From: JAEZJZ01 sp050949055
GTDB lineage: Bacteria > Bacillota > UBA994 > UBA5500
Length of the DNA stretch: 64,000 nucleotides
Direction of reading: 5' to 3'
Assembly (NCBI GenBank): GCA_050949055.1
Contig: JBMNFA010000008.1
Location: 62,001 to 126,000, forward strand
Shown here: piece by piece, positions 49,465-58,758 of the stretch
Position numbering within the stretch: the first letter of the stretch is position 1
Layout: each line of letters begins with the position of its first letter
Translations under genes and position numbers: made by a program
Notes under the pieces: model-generated
The model's input: only the letters and a program-made list of their open reading frames with translations
Told to the model about the DNA's origin: nothing
Databases searched by the model: none

Positions 49465-51594
49465 ATGCAACCAGTCCTTTCTGTGGCCCGCACGGAGTTG
49501 AAACAGCAACTACGTAGCCCCATCTTCTGGATACTAGTGTTGTTTTCACTCGTACTGGCTTACGACGGCTACTACACTTCGCCCAACCTCTGGGAGAACC
49601 TGCATTGGGCCGGCGATACCCTCAATCTGGCAGTCCTCCTGTTAGCCTTACTTGCCATCATGTCTGCCGGCAGGGAACAACGCCAACGCGTAGGCGAGAT
49701 CATCAACAGCAGCCAAGCCCACAACTGGCAGCTGATTTTAGGACATTGGCTGGGGCTGGCGCTAATCGCCGCCGGGCTGTCCTGCATCCTGGTGCTGATT
49801 GCCACCGTGAGGGCATTGCTGCAAGGGGGCACCCTGCAGTTGACTACCCTGCTGCTATTTTGGCTAGCTTTCTACCTGCCCAACTTGCTGCTGGGAATTA
49901 CCGTTGGCTTGACGATAGGCTCATTCATCCCCACGCTGTTTGTCAGTTTCCCTCTGGTTATCGGCTGGTGGTTCCTGCTCAGCAACGCGTCCACCACCGG
50001 TGCCCTGGCAAGAGCGCTGCCTTGGGTTCTGGCGGACATTTTGGATTTCACTGCTAGTTCACCGTTGATCGCCGGAGCCTCCTTCGGTTTCTTCCCCTGG
50101 CATCGCCTTCTACTCAATCGAGGGGCGCAATTGGGTCTGATGGTGGCACTGCTCAGCATTCTGTCCATCTTCCACAAGCGGCATCGCGACAGCAGATTGC
50201 GTTGGCAGAAGGTACTACCGCTGCTGTTATCAGTACTGATGCTGGCTGGAACAACTCTCGCTTTTGCCCAGGAACTGCGCACCGCCCAAGTCAGTATGCT
50301 CAGCCGCTGGGGATACACAGAACTGGGGCAGTCAGGGGTGCAGGCGGAACGAGAGCGGTGGCGGGCGCTTGCAGATGCCAACCCCACGGCCATCGCGCAG
50401 AGTTATCAGATGGAGCTCCGCTTCCTCCCCACTGCGCGCCGTCTGGAGGCACAGGTGAAGGTAATGGTGCAGAACACGCTACAGACTCCCCTGGAGCAAC
50501 TGATATTCACTCTGGACAGCAAGATGCGCATCGACCAAGCGGCATGGCAAGGGCAACCGGTAGAGGTGCAAGAGAGCGAAGTCTTTGGATGGCGGCAGAT
50601 AGAGCTGCCCCAGGTCTTGGCCGGCGGTGCGAGTGGAGAGCTATCGCTGTACTACTCAGGCGAGGTGTGGGAATGGGTGACGCGCTGGAACGGTCGCGAT
50701 CCCGAACTGGTGGCCTTTATCAGTGAACAGGGAGTCTTCCTGCCTCCCCACCTCTGTTGGTACCCGGTCCCCGGCATGCAGGACGTATTGCCCTCCACCG
50801 GCCTACAGGCGCAGTTGTCCAGTTACCCGGTGGACTTCTCTGTCACTCTCAAGGATTCGGCTCAACCGGCCTTCACCAACTTGGTGCATCAAGAGGATGA
50901 TACTTGGACCGGGCGATTGCCAGGATTGTTGGTGGTGGCAGGCAACTGGCGGCTGACCAAGACAGAGAACGTCAGTCTGCTGCGCTCCCCCGATCGCGCC
51001 CTGGATGACTACTCCCAAGGTCTACAGGACATCTATCAGTTGGCCAGTCGCTATTTGGGAACCCTGCCCACGGAACAAATCACCGTGATCACCGTGCCCA
51101 ACTGGTTCTACGGGCAGGCCAACAGCCAGGCGACCCAGGTCGCTTTGATCGGCGAGCGCCGCTTGAGCTTTGACCCCAGGCCCAACCAGCAGTTATGGCA
51201 ACGACAGAGCATGCTGCAAAGGGTATTAGGCTGCTGGTACGACACCAACTACCACGTTGGCGCAGCCAACTCACTCAGTGAAGATGGTAGCCAGGAAGTC
51301 CGCCTGGCATTGACCAGCTATCTCTGGTCCCTCTACCGAGAAGGCCTGCCCGGCCAACGGGGCAGCTTGCAGCAGGAGTATGAGGTGCGGCAGACAATGC
51401 ATGACAATGATCTGATTCCGACTTTGGATACCGGCCAGTTGTACAGTGTTTGCTCTACAGAGTCCAATGCGCTTTGGCTGGATCTGGAGGAACTCAGACG
51501 ATCAGCAGGTGAACAGGCGCTGCAAGAGAGGCTGCGGCAACTGCTGGTGACGGCCAGAGTGCAGACGAAAGCGGCGATAAAGCTGCTGCGATAG
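49465..51594 (+). CDS. Large permease fused to an M1-peptidase-like extracytoplasmic domain lacking the zinc site
   Basis: A 709-residue protein: six membrane helices (about 18-260), a further hydrophobic segment at about 245-265, then a soluble region (about 300-709). The soluble part follows the layout of ABC-permease/M1 aminopeptidase fusions (LRFLPTARRLEAQVKVMVQNTLQTPLEQLIFTLDSKM, then LSVTLK-type strands), but the place of HExxH reads QSMLQRVLGCWYDTNYH, so it is probably not catalytic. GGGGGAAGGAACA precedes ATG 49465. Last gene of the sigma-linked cluster. Confidence 0.8.
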   Translation: MQPVLSVARTELKQQLRSPIFWILVLFSLVLAYDGYYTSPNLWENLHWAGDTLNLAVLLLALLAIMSAGREQRQRVGEIINSSQAHNWQLILGHWLGLALIAAGLSCILVLIATVRALLQGGTLQLTTLLLFWLAFYLPNLLLGITVGLTIGSFIPTLFVSFPLVIGWWFLLSNASTTGALARALPWVLADILDFTASSPLIAGASFGFFPWHRLLLNRGAQLGLMVALLSILSIFHKRHRDSRLRWQKVLPLLLSVLMLAGTTLAFAQELRTAQVSMLSRWGYTELGQSGVQAERERWRALADANPTAIAQSYQMELRFLPTARRLEAQVKVMVQNTLQTPLEQLIFTLDSKMRIDQAAWQGQPVEVQESEVFGWRQIELPQVLAGGASGELSLYYSGEVWEWVTRWNGRDPELVAFISEQGVFLPPHLCWYPVPGMQDVLPSTGLQAQLSSYPVDFSVTLKDSAQPAFTNLVHQEDDTWTGRLPGLLVVAGNWRLTKTENVSLLRSPDRALDDYSQGLQDIYQLASRYLGTLPTEQITVITVPNWFYGQANSQATQVALIGERRLSFDPRPNQQLWQRQSMLQRVLGCWYDTNYHVGAANSLSEDGSQEVRLALTSYLWSLYREGLPGQRGSLQQEYEVRQTMHDNDLIPTLDTGQLYSVCSTESNALWLDLEELRRSAGEQALQERLRQLLVTARVQTKAAIKLLR

Positions 51595-51603
51595 ATAACA
51601 GGA

Positions 51604-51640
51604 AGGGCTTTGGCACCATGCCAAAGCCCTCAGTTTTCCT
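51604..51640 (+). terminator. Terminator of the sigma/ABC cluster
   Basis: AGGGCTTTGGC (51604-51614) and GCCAAAGCCCT (51620-51630) form an 11-base-pair stem followed by CAGTTTTCC. Confidence 0.9.
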
Positions 51641-51961
51641 TCGCCTGCAGTTCGGCCACGGGTTCCACCAGATGATACTCTATCCCCCTGCGTCGCTGCT
51701 ATCTTTCGGTGATAGAGCCCCACACCTCATACCAGCCACTGAATCAATCCTACCGCTGCAAGTTCGCTGGCGCGGGTCTGCATAAATATTGGCCGAATTT
51801 TCACACTATATCCTATCTTCCTAACCCTCTAAATTTTCTTTTCAGACTCATTGCCTTTGTGTAGAAGTTGACTATTGGAAGTATGCGGGGCATCGCGTGG
51901 GATTAAAACCCAAGGGCAGCACTGCGCATGCATATCCAGGATATTTATTAGGAGGGGAAAA
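51641..51961 (+). other. Gene-free leader region of the peptide transporter
   Basis: No open frame with a ribosome site. An A/T-rich patch at 51780-51850 and TTGACT (51867-51872) suggest a promoter, but no matching -10 at the right distance is clear. GGAGGGG ends the region before the next start. Confidence 0.4.
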
Positions 51962-53488
51962 ATGCTCAAGAGAATTCTATTATGTGTTGTGGTAGCGAGC
52001 ATGGTGCTAGGCCTAATAGCCTGTACCCCGCAATCGAAGGAAACCGGCCCAACGCCAACCAAGAAGACCGAGATAATTGTGGCCCAGAGCGCAGACCCGC
52101 CTACACTAGATCCCTATGCGTCCAATGACTCAGCCTCCTCAGCAATCAAGATTCAGGTCTTCAACTCTCTTGTCAAGACAGACCTGCAGATGAACGTCGT
52201 CCCCGACCTGGCGGAGAGCTGGGAGCCCTTGGATGACCTGAATTGGAAGTTCAACTTGAGAAAGGGCGTCAAATGGCATAACGGTGAGGAATTCACCGCA
52301 CACGACGTCAAATACAGCATAGAGAGAATGAAACAGTTTGGGCAGGTGGCCCACCTGGTCGAAGCCATCACTGATGTGATCGTGGAGGACGATTATACGG
52401 TGATCTTGCGGACAGAAGCTCCCTACGCCCCCATTCTGACCAATCTGGCCCATAGTGCAGCTAGAATTGTGAACCAGAAGGCAATTGAAGACGCCGGAGA
52501 AGATGTCGGGATCAAGCCGATAGGAACCGGGGCCTTCAAATTCGTCGACTGGATAGCCAGCGATAGTGTCACTTTGGAGAGATTTGACGAGTACTTCGAA
52601 GGCCCTGCCGGAGCAGAGAAGCTGGTATTCAAGACCATACCGGCAGGAACCAGCAGAACAATCGCCCTGGAGACAGAGGAAATTGACTTTGCTTATGCCA
52701 TCGAGCCCAACGATAAAGCGGTTATTGAGGGCAACCCAGAGACAACTTTACACGAGATCAACTCCAACCGCATTGAGTACCTTGCGTTTAACCTGAACAA
52801 AGAGCCCTTCAACATCAAGGAAGTCAGACAGGCAATTAACCATGTGGTAGACAAGCAGGCTATCCTCGACGTTGCAGAAGCTGGAAGAGGTAGAATAGCC
52901 CACACGGTAACTGGACCCACCGTCCTCGGCTTTAATCCCGACGTACCCGAATACGAGCTTAATGTTGAAAAAGCAAAGGAACTGATGGCAACAGCAGGAT
53001 ATGCTGATGGGTTCTCAGCCACACTGTCTGCATCGGGAGAGGTACAAAATCGAGTGGCGCAGATCTTGCAGGCTAACTTGGCCGAGATCAACATCGATGT
53101 ACGGATTCAGCTCTATGAATGGGGTGCTTATCTCGATCATACCGCCAATGGAGTGCACGAGATGTTCTTGCTTGGCTGGACCAATCTGACAGCAGATGGG
53201 GATGGAAGTATGTATCCAAACTTCCATTCCAGCAGGCAGGGAGCCGGCGGCAACAGGTCATTCTATTCCAACCCGGAAGTAGATGCGTTATTGTTGGCGG
53301 GCAGAGAGGATGTCAACGAGGAGACGAGGCCTACCCATTATCAGAAAGCACAGTTGCTGATCATGGAAGACGCACCCTGGGTCCCACTGTATTATCAGAC
53401 CGTGAAAGTTGGCACCCGTGCAGACCTGAAAGGTGTCGAGCTGCATCCCGGCGCCATGCACAAGCTGAACAAGCTTAAGTACGAGTAG
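51962..53488 (+). CDS. Peptide ABC transporter substrate-binding lipoprotein (family 5)
   Basis: A 508-residue solute-binding protein of the DppA/OppA family. Lipoprotein signal with lipobox LIAC (Cys about residue 20). Family blocks ADPPTLDPYASNDSASS, LAESWEPLDDLNWKFNLRKGVKWHNGEEFTAHDVKYSIERM and NRIEYLAFNLNKEPFNIKEVRQAINHVVD are all present. It captures peptides at the membrane surface for the permeases that follow. GGAGGGG lies 5 bases before ATG 51962. The gene begins a five-gene operon. Confidence 0.93.
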   Translation: MLKRILLCVVVASMVLGLIACTPQSKETGPTPTKKTEIIVAQSADPPTLDPYASNDSASSAIKIQVFNSLVKTDLQMNVVPDLAESWEPLDDLNWKFNLRKGVKWHNGEEFTAHDVKYSIERMKQFGQVAHLVEAITDVIVEDDYTVILRTEAPYAPILTNLAHSAARIVNQKAIEDAGEDVGIKPIGTGAFKFVDWIASDSVTLERFDEYFEGPAGAEKLVFKTIPAGTSRTIALETEEIDFAYAIEPNDKAVIEGNPETTLHEINSNRIEYLAFNLNKEPFNIKEVRQAINHVVDKQAILDVAEAGRGRIAHTVTGPTVLGFNPDVPEYELNVEKAKELMATAGYADGFSATLSASGEVQNRVAQILQANLAEINIDVRIQLYEWGAYLDHTANGVHEMFLLGWTNLTADGDGSMYPNFHSSRQGAGGNRSFYSNPEVDALLLAGREDVNEETRPTHYQKAQLLIMEDAPWVPLYYQTVKVGTRADLKGVELHPGAMHKLNKLKYE

Positions 53489-53592
53489 ACACACATTGAA
53501 CACTGCATAGGTCCCTAATTAGATGTGGGTTTAGTGTATGCGCTGGACCCACATCTAAATTATGGACGGGCTATAAGCACAGGAGGGATAGA

Positions 53593-54519
53593 GTGTTCAG
53601 ATATGTTGTCAAGCGAATCATTATGCTTGTACCCATAATTATCGGCGTATCCTTTCTTGTCTTCTTTATCATGAGCCTCACGCCAGGCGATCCGGTGAAA
53701 ATGAAACTCGGCATGGAGGCTTCAGAAGAAGCTATCAAGGCGCTCCGGTCCGAGATGGGCCTGGATGACCCTGTCTTTATCCAATACGTGCGATACATGG
53801 GCAAAGTGATCAAGGGCGACATGGGAAGATCCTACACGACAAACAGACTGGTCTTCAAAGAGATTATGGCCAGATACCCGGCTACTTTTCGACTTACGTT
53901 CTTTTCCATCTTGGTGGCTGTTCTAATCAGCATCCCCGTCGGCATCACCTCGGCCACAAAACAATACTCACTGATTGATAGCATCAGCATGCTAGCAGCG
54001 CTGCTGGGCGCTTCGGTACCTAACTTCTGGTTTGGGTTGATGCTCATTCTGCTGTTTGCGCTCAATTGGAGGCTGCTTCCATCGGGAGGTGCCAACACTT
54101 GGCACTCCATCATTCTCCCCTCCATCACGTTGGGAACCACGGCCGCGGCGATAATCACACGCATGACCAGATCGTCCATGCTTGAGGTGATCAGGCAGGA
54201 CTACATTCGCATGGCCAGGGCCAAAGGCGTGCGAGAAAAAGTAGTGATCAGGAAGCATGCGCTCAAGAACGCCTTGATACCAGTTGTGACTGTTGTCGGG
54301 CTGCAGTTTGGCACCCTGTTAGGCGGAGCAGTATTGACTGAAACAGTATTTTCGTGGCCAGGCATCGGACGGTTGATGGTTGAAGCCATTAGGGCAAAGG
54401 ATACTCCCATGGTGCTGGGATGCATTATCATCTTCGCTATCACGTTCAGCATAATCAACCTGTTAATCGACATTCTATACGCCTATATAGACCCCCGCAT
54501 CAAATCCCAGTATTCTTGA
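53593..54519 (+). CDS. Peptide ABC transporter permease 1 (DppB type)
   Basis: A 308-residue permease with six helices. The opening MFRYVVKRIIMLVPIIIGVSFLVFFIMSLTPGDP is typical of DppB, and the coupling-helix EAA loop reads DYIRMARAKGVREKVVIRKHALKNALIPVV. GTG 53593 is preceded by AGGAGGG at 5 bases. It pairs with the next gene. Confidence 0.93.
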   Translation: MFRYVVKRIIMLVPIIIGVSFLVFFIMSLTPGDPVKMKLGMEASEEAIKALRSEMGLDDPVFIQYVRYMGKVIKGDMGRSYTTNRLVFKEIMARYPATFRLTFFSILVAVLISIPVGITSATKQYSLIDSISMLAALLGASVPNFWFGLMLILLFALNWRLLPSGGANTWHSIILPSITLGTTAAAIITRMTRSSMLEVIRQDYIRMARAKGVREKVVIRKHALKNALIPVVTVVGLQFGTLLGGAVLTETVFSWPGIGRLMVEAIRAKDTPMVLGCIIIFAITFSIINLLIDILYAYIDPRIKSQYS

Positions 54520-54543
54520 TTATTCCGAAGGGAGAAAAGAAAT

Positions 54544-55455
54544 ATGGACAAGGTAGCCGGCATGATCGAGAGTACAGAGCAACACCCAAAGGAGCCAGCG
54601 CGCAAGAGAAAAGGCAAGAGCAGTGAAATCTGGAGACGGCTAAAGAAGAACAGGATGGCCATAGTCGGGCTATTGGTCATGATTCTCCTGGTGACGCTGG
54701 CTCTGTTTGCTAATCAAATAGCAGATTACAACGAAATAGTTATCAAGCAGAATATGCAGGAAACGCTGCAAGCGCCGAGCAAAGCCCATCCTTTCGGCAC
54801 AGACGAGTTTGGCAGGGACATTTTCGCACGAATAATCCATGGTGCCAGGGTATCTTTGGTGGTGGGCTTGATTGCAGTTGGCATCGCCATGGTAATCGGC
54901 GGATTCTTCGGCGCGATAGCTGGCTACTATGGCGGCCGACTGGACAACGCCATCATGCGGACAATGGATATCTTTCTGGCGGTACCAAACATTCTCTTGG
55001 CAATCGCCATAGTCTCTGCCCTCGGATCTAGTGTGGTAAATCTAATGATCGCCATAGGCATCTCCAATACACCCAGATATGCCCGCATAGTCAGGGCATC
55101 GGTCATGTCTGTGAGAGATCAGGAGTTTATCGAAGCAGCTAAGGCCATCGGCGCCAACGACTTTGTGATCATCACCCGACACATCATTCCGAACTCCCTT
55201 GCCCCGGTGATCGTTCAGGCAACACTGGGGGTGGCAGCAGCCATCCTGTCTACAGCTGGTTTGAGCTTCATCGGACTAGGCATAGAGGCGCCTGCGCCGG
55301 AGTGGGGCTCTATGCTAGCGAGCGGAAGGACCTATCTGAGAAATGCACCGCACATCACTTTTTTCCCGGGCGTTTTTATCATGATTACTATCCTTGCACT
55401 TAACTTGCTAGGCGATGGGCTGAGAGACGCACTCGATCCTAGACTAAAGCAGTGA
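54544..55455 (+). CDS. Peptide ABC transporter permease 2 (DppC type)
   Basis: A 303-residue permease with a basic cytoplasmic start (RKRKGKSSEIWRRLKKNRMA) and six helices. HPFGTDEFGRDIFARIIHGARVSL and the EAA loop EFIEAAKAIGANDFVIITRHIIPNSLAPVIV identify DppC. GGGAG lies upstream of ATG 54544. Confidence 0.93.
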   Translation: MDKVAGMIESTEQHPKEPARKRKGKSSEIWRRLKKNRMAIVGLLVMILLVTLALFANQIADYNEIVIKQNMQETLQAPSKAHPFGTDEFGRDIFARIIHGARVSLVVGLIAVGIAMVIGGFFGAIAGYYGGRLDNAIMRTMDIFLAVPNILLAIAIVSALGSSVVNLMIAIGISNTPRYARIVRASVMSVRDQEFIEAAKAIGANDFVIITRHIIPNSLAPVIVQATLGVAAAILSTAGLSFIGLGIEAPAPEWGSMLASGRTYLRNAPHITFFPGVFIMITILALNLLGDGLRDALDPRLKQ

Positions 55456-55473
55456 TTGGAGGCTCAGAACCAG

Positions 55474-56463
55474 ATGCCTGATAGAATATTGGAAATCAAG
55501 GAGCTTGTCATTCACTACATCACGGAAGACGGCGTGGTGCAGGCAGTGAACAACATCAATCTTCACATCAACCGAGGCGAAACTCTGGGGCTTGTTGGCG
55601 AGACCGGCGCTGGCAAGACAACAACCGCACTGGGAATTATGGGACTTGTTCCGCACCCGCCGGGCAAAGTGATGAATGGAGAGGTTCTTTTTGACGGGCA
55701 GGACTTGCTGCGCTTGCCGGAGGATACCCTCGGAACAATTAGGGGCAACAGGATCTCCATGATTTTTCAGGATCCGATGACCTCTCTGAATCCTGTGATG
55801 ACGGTGGGAGAGCAGATCACCGAGGTGTTCGAAATACATCAAGGTCTCACTGGCGCTGCAGCGAAAGCAAAGGCCGTTGAAATGCTTGAGCTTGTGGGCA
55901 TATCCGCCAACAGGTTCAACGACTATCCACACCAGTTTTCCGGTGGCATGAAACAAAGGGTGATTATTGCCATCGCGCTGGCCTGCAAGCCACAGTTGCT
56001 AATTGCAGACGAACCAACCACCGCTCTAGATGTGACCATCCAGGCCCAGGTGCTGGATGTGATGAGGAGCCTCAAGAAGGAGCTGGGCACGTCCATGCTG
56101 CTGATCACCCATGATCTGGGGGTTGTGGCAGAAATATGCGATAAGGTGGCAATCATGTACGGTGGAGAGATTGTAGAGTACGGGAGCCTGGTGGATATCT
56201 TTGAGGACACGAAGCATCCCTACACCATGGGACTGTTTGGCTCTCTGCCAAATCTCGAAAAGGACGAAGCACGATTGCGTCCCATAAAGGGCTCCATGCC
56301 GGACCCTACCGATCTTCCGGAAGGATGCGCATTTCACCCCCGCTGCCCACACGCACATTACCTCTGTGCGAAAGAGGCGCCAGGCATCACTTGGCTAAAC
56401 GGGGAACATCAAGTCAGGTGTCTACTGTACTCAGGAGACGCGGTAGATAGGAGGCAGCCCTAG
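55474..56463 (+). CDS. Peptide ABC transporter ATP-binding protein (DppD type)
   Basis: A 329-residue ATPase: Walker A GETGAGKTT, Q-loop FQDPMTSLNPVM, signature FSGGMKQRVIIAIAL, Walker B LLIADEPTTALDV and the C-terminal oligopeptide-type motif with cysteines GCAFHPRCPHAHYLC, which in relatives can hold an Fe-S cluster. ATG 55474 has GGAGG 11 bases upstream; an in-frame TTG at 55456 is possible. Confidence 0.93.
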   Translation: MPDRILEIKELVIHYITEDGVVQAVNNINLHINRGETLGLVGETGAGKTTTALGIMGLVPHPPGKVMNGEVLFDGQDLLRLPEDTLGTIRGNRISMIFQDPMTSLNPVMTVGEQITEVFEIHQGLTGAAAKAKAVEMLELVGISANRFNDYPHQFSGGMKQRVIIAIALACKPQLLIADEPTTALDVTIQAQVLDVMRSLKKELGTSMLLITHDLGVVAEICDKVAIMYGGEIVEYGSLVDIFEDTKHPYTMGLFGSLPNLEKDEARLRPIKGSMPDPTDLPEGCAFHPRCPHAHYLCAKEAPGITWLNGEHQVRCLLYSGDAVDRRQP

Positions 56464-57435
56464 ATGGTAGAGGCTCTGCTAGAAGTCAGGAATCTGAAAA
56501 AGTACTTCCAGACGGCTAAAGGCAAGCTGCATGCGGTAGACAATATTAGCTTCTCAATTGAACCAGGTAAGACACTGGGTTTGGTTGGAGAGTCCGGCTG
56601 TGGGAAGTCGACGACTGGGAGGGTTGTGTTGCGACTGCTGGAAGCAACTCAAGGAGCGGTGTACTTTGAGGGCAATGACATTCTGAAATACGACAAACGG
56701 CAGATGAGGAAGCTCCGCAGAGAGATGCAAATCATCTTCCAGGATCCGTTTTCTTCCCTAGACCCAAGGATGACGGTAAGTCAGATAATTGAGCAACCAT
56801 TACAGATACACCGGGTCTTTACCTCCAAGAGAGAGACACAGGCAAGGGTGTCAGAGTTGATGGACACTGTAGGCCTGTCAGAGAGATACTACAACGCTTA
56901 TCCCCATGAATTGGATGGCGGTAGAAGGCAAAGAATCGGCATCGCCAGGGCATTGGCCCTCAACCCCAAGTTCATTGTCTGCGATGAGCCCGTATCAGCC
57001 CTTGATGTCTCCATCCAGGCTCAGATCCTAAACCTGATGCAGGACCTTCAGGAGTCCTTTGGCTTAACGTATCTGTTTATTACCCATGATCTCTCTGTGG
57101 TAAGGCATATTTCGGATGATATTGCCGTGATGTATCTGGGGCAATTGGTTGAGAAAGCGCCTGCGAAAGAACTTTTCCAGCAACCTCTACATCCCTATAC
57201 TCAGGGACTCTTGTCCGCAATACCCGTCCCTAGCTTAAGGCACAGGAGAGAGAGAATCATTTTGAAAGGAGAGATATCCTCTCCCATAGACCCTAGCCCC
57301 GGCTGTAGGTTTGCCAAGAGATGTATTTACGCGACAGAAGCCTGCCTGAGCAACGATATCAAGTTGACGGAGGTGAACCCGAGGCATTCTGTTGCCTGCA
57401 TACTCGCACAGGAATCCCAGATGAGCCCTGCCTAG
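56464..57435 (+). CDS. Peptide ABC transporter ATP-binding protein (DppF type)
   Basis: A 323-residue ATPase with Walker A GESGCGKST, FQDPFSSLDPRMTV, Walker B FIVCDEPVSALDV and C-terminal GCRFAKRCIYATEAC. The signature reads LDGGRRQRIGIARAL, with Asp in place of the usual Ser of LSGGQ, a variant that may lower activity of one site. ATG 56464 follows the preceding stop directly; GGAGG lies 9 bases upstream. Ends the transporter operon. Confidence 0.92.
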   Translation: MVEALLEVRNLKKYFQTAKGKLHAVDNISFSIEPGKTLGLVGESGCGKSTTGRVVLRLLEATQGAVYFEGNDILKYDKRQMRKLRREMQIIFQDPFSSLDPRMTVSQIIEQPLQIHRVFTSKRETQARVSELMDTVGLSERYYNAYPHELDGGRRQRIGIARALALNPKFIVCDEPVSALDVSIQAQILNLMQDLQESFGLTYLFITHDLSVVRHISDDIAVMYLGQLVEKAPAKELFQQPLHPYTQGLLSAIPVPSLRHRRERIILKGEISSPIDPSPGCRFAKRCIYATEACLSNDIKLTEVNPRHSVACILAQESQMSPA

Positions 57436-57494
57436 CTTCCATGGCTGCCATGCCCCTTACACAGGCCGAACCTATACCAACCTCCAAATCAATC

Positions 57495-57535
57495 AGCAGG
57501 CGCTTCACAAAGAAGCGCCTGCTGTTCATTGTTTT
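57495..57535 (+). terminator. Terminator of the peptide transporter operon
   Basis: AGCAGGCGCTTC (57495-57506) and GAAGCGCCTGCT (57512-57523), 5-base loop, then GTTCATTGTTTT. Confidence 0.9.
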
Positions 57536-57849
57536 CCTCTTTCTACTGCTGTGATCACCAGTCTGCCTTCCCAGTCCCGCAAGACCGTCGAGCCGACAGC
57601 GTAGCGCTCGCAACAAGGAACCGCGCGCACCACACCGGCTAGCACCTACAAAGGTCCTGCGCTACCATAGCGATCATCTCCGGCGGCTGCCAGAGTCGCC
57701 AGCATGAGACTACCCCACCATCTGACCAAGCGTCGCTCTCGCTAACGAGACTAGTGTCATGGTACGGCAAGCCCCTGTGATAGTATATAGGGTAAGGATG
57801 ATGGCGGCTGCAAAATCATCAGTCATACATTCAATGGGAGGGTGCAGGT
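57536..57849. other. Gene-free stretch before the DUF368 gene
   Basis: No supported gene. A 39-codon minus-strand frame (about 57535-57654, ending in VERGKQ) has only a weak ribosome site. On the plus strand GATAGTATATAGGG (57778-57791) may hold a -10 for the DUF368 gene. Confidence 0.35.
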
Positions 57850-58659
57850 ATGGGCTGGCTGTACAATTCGTTGTTGGGATTGGTGATCGGCATCGCCTCC
57901 ATCACTCCCGGACTGAGCGGCGGCGCTCTCATGGCTGCTTTAGGGCTATATCAGCCAACCATCAGTGCTGTCAGCAGGTTGTTTTCTGATTGGAGGCGCA
58001 GCCTGCACTTCCTGTTACCGATCGGCGTGGGGGCAGTCGGCGGCGTAATCGCCTTCAGCAACGTTATGGGATGGCTAGTCGACCAATACCCGGCTCAGGT
58101 ACGATGGCTGTTCTTGGGTCTGGTGGCTGGAAGCCTACCTGCGCTGATCCGCACGGCCAATGCCCAAGGATGGAACTGGAGACTGCCGCTCTTCTCCCTG
58201 ATCGCCATGGCGGCCCTGCCAGCCTTCAGTCTGTTGCGAAAGCTGCTACCTGGAATCAGCCCTTCAGCTGCACCCGGCCTGCTGCAGTACATCTGGTACG
58301 GTTTGGTGATCGCACTCGGCACAATTGTGCCTGGGATCAGCAGTTCCTTTGTTCTGATGTCGCTGGGAGCTTACGACGAGCTACTGCAGGCGTTAGCTGC
58401 CCTGAATCTGGCGGCGCTGCTGCCAGTAGGTATCGGATTTGGCGTTGGAGGGCTGCTATTAGTTCGACTGGTGGAAGCTCTATTCTGTCGTTTCCACGCT
58501 CAATCCTATTACTCGGTTTTGGGCTTCCTGCTCGGTTCGGCATTGCTCATCCTGCCCCCGATCCGTGGTGGTTGGAGCGCCCTGGTCGACTTAGGCTTGT
58601 TTACCTTGGGCATCCTGCTCACCTGGATGCTCCTGCGCCTCCAGCCAGGCAATCGATAA
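57850..58659 (+). CDS. DUF368 membrane protein (PopT-type polyprenyl-phosphate transporter)
   Basis: A 269-residue protein with about eight helices. The paired motifs GIASITPGLSGGALMAALGLY and GTIVPGISSSFVLMSLGAYDELLQAL are the inverted-repeat signatures of DUF368. Recent work on this family assigns it the return of undecaprenyl phosphate across the membrane for wall synthesis. GGGAGGGTGCAGGT precedes ATG 57850. Placed alone. Confidence 0.9.
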   Translation: MGWLYNSLLGLVIGIASITPGLSGGALMAALGLYQPTISAVSRLFSDWRRSLHFLLPIGVGAVGGVIAFSNVMGWLVDQYPAQVRWLFLGLVAGSLPALIRTANAQGWNWRLPLFSLIAMAALPAFSLLRKLLPGISPSAAPGLLQYIWYGLVIALGTIVPGISSSFVLMSLGAYDELLQALAALNLAALLPVGIGFGVGGLLLVRLVEALFCRFHAQSYYSVLGFLLGSALLILPPIRGGWSALVDLGLFTLGILLTWMLLRLQPGNR

Positions 58660-58682
58660 CAACGTTAAATAAACCCACCATT

Positions 58683-58731
58683 TTATGATTTGGATCATAA
58701 AAACTATGTCCCTGCTCGGTTAGCATATAGT
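58683..58731 (+). promoter_or_regulatory. FNR/CRP-type site and -10 of the DUF438 hemerythrin gene
   Basis: TTATGAT-ttgg-ATCATAA (58683-58700) is an 18-base perfect palindrome of FNR type. The hexamer TAGCAT (58721-58726) begins 29.5 bases from its centre, the spacing of a class II activated promoter (centre near -41.5). Confidence 0.75.
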
Positions 58732-58758
58732 CAAACAAGACCGGATGGGGGAATGAAA

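Noticed and set aside
57535..57654. Short minus-strand frame starting MLAGVVRAV
   Set aside because: Only a weak AGGA upstream and no known family; not enough to call a gene.
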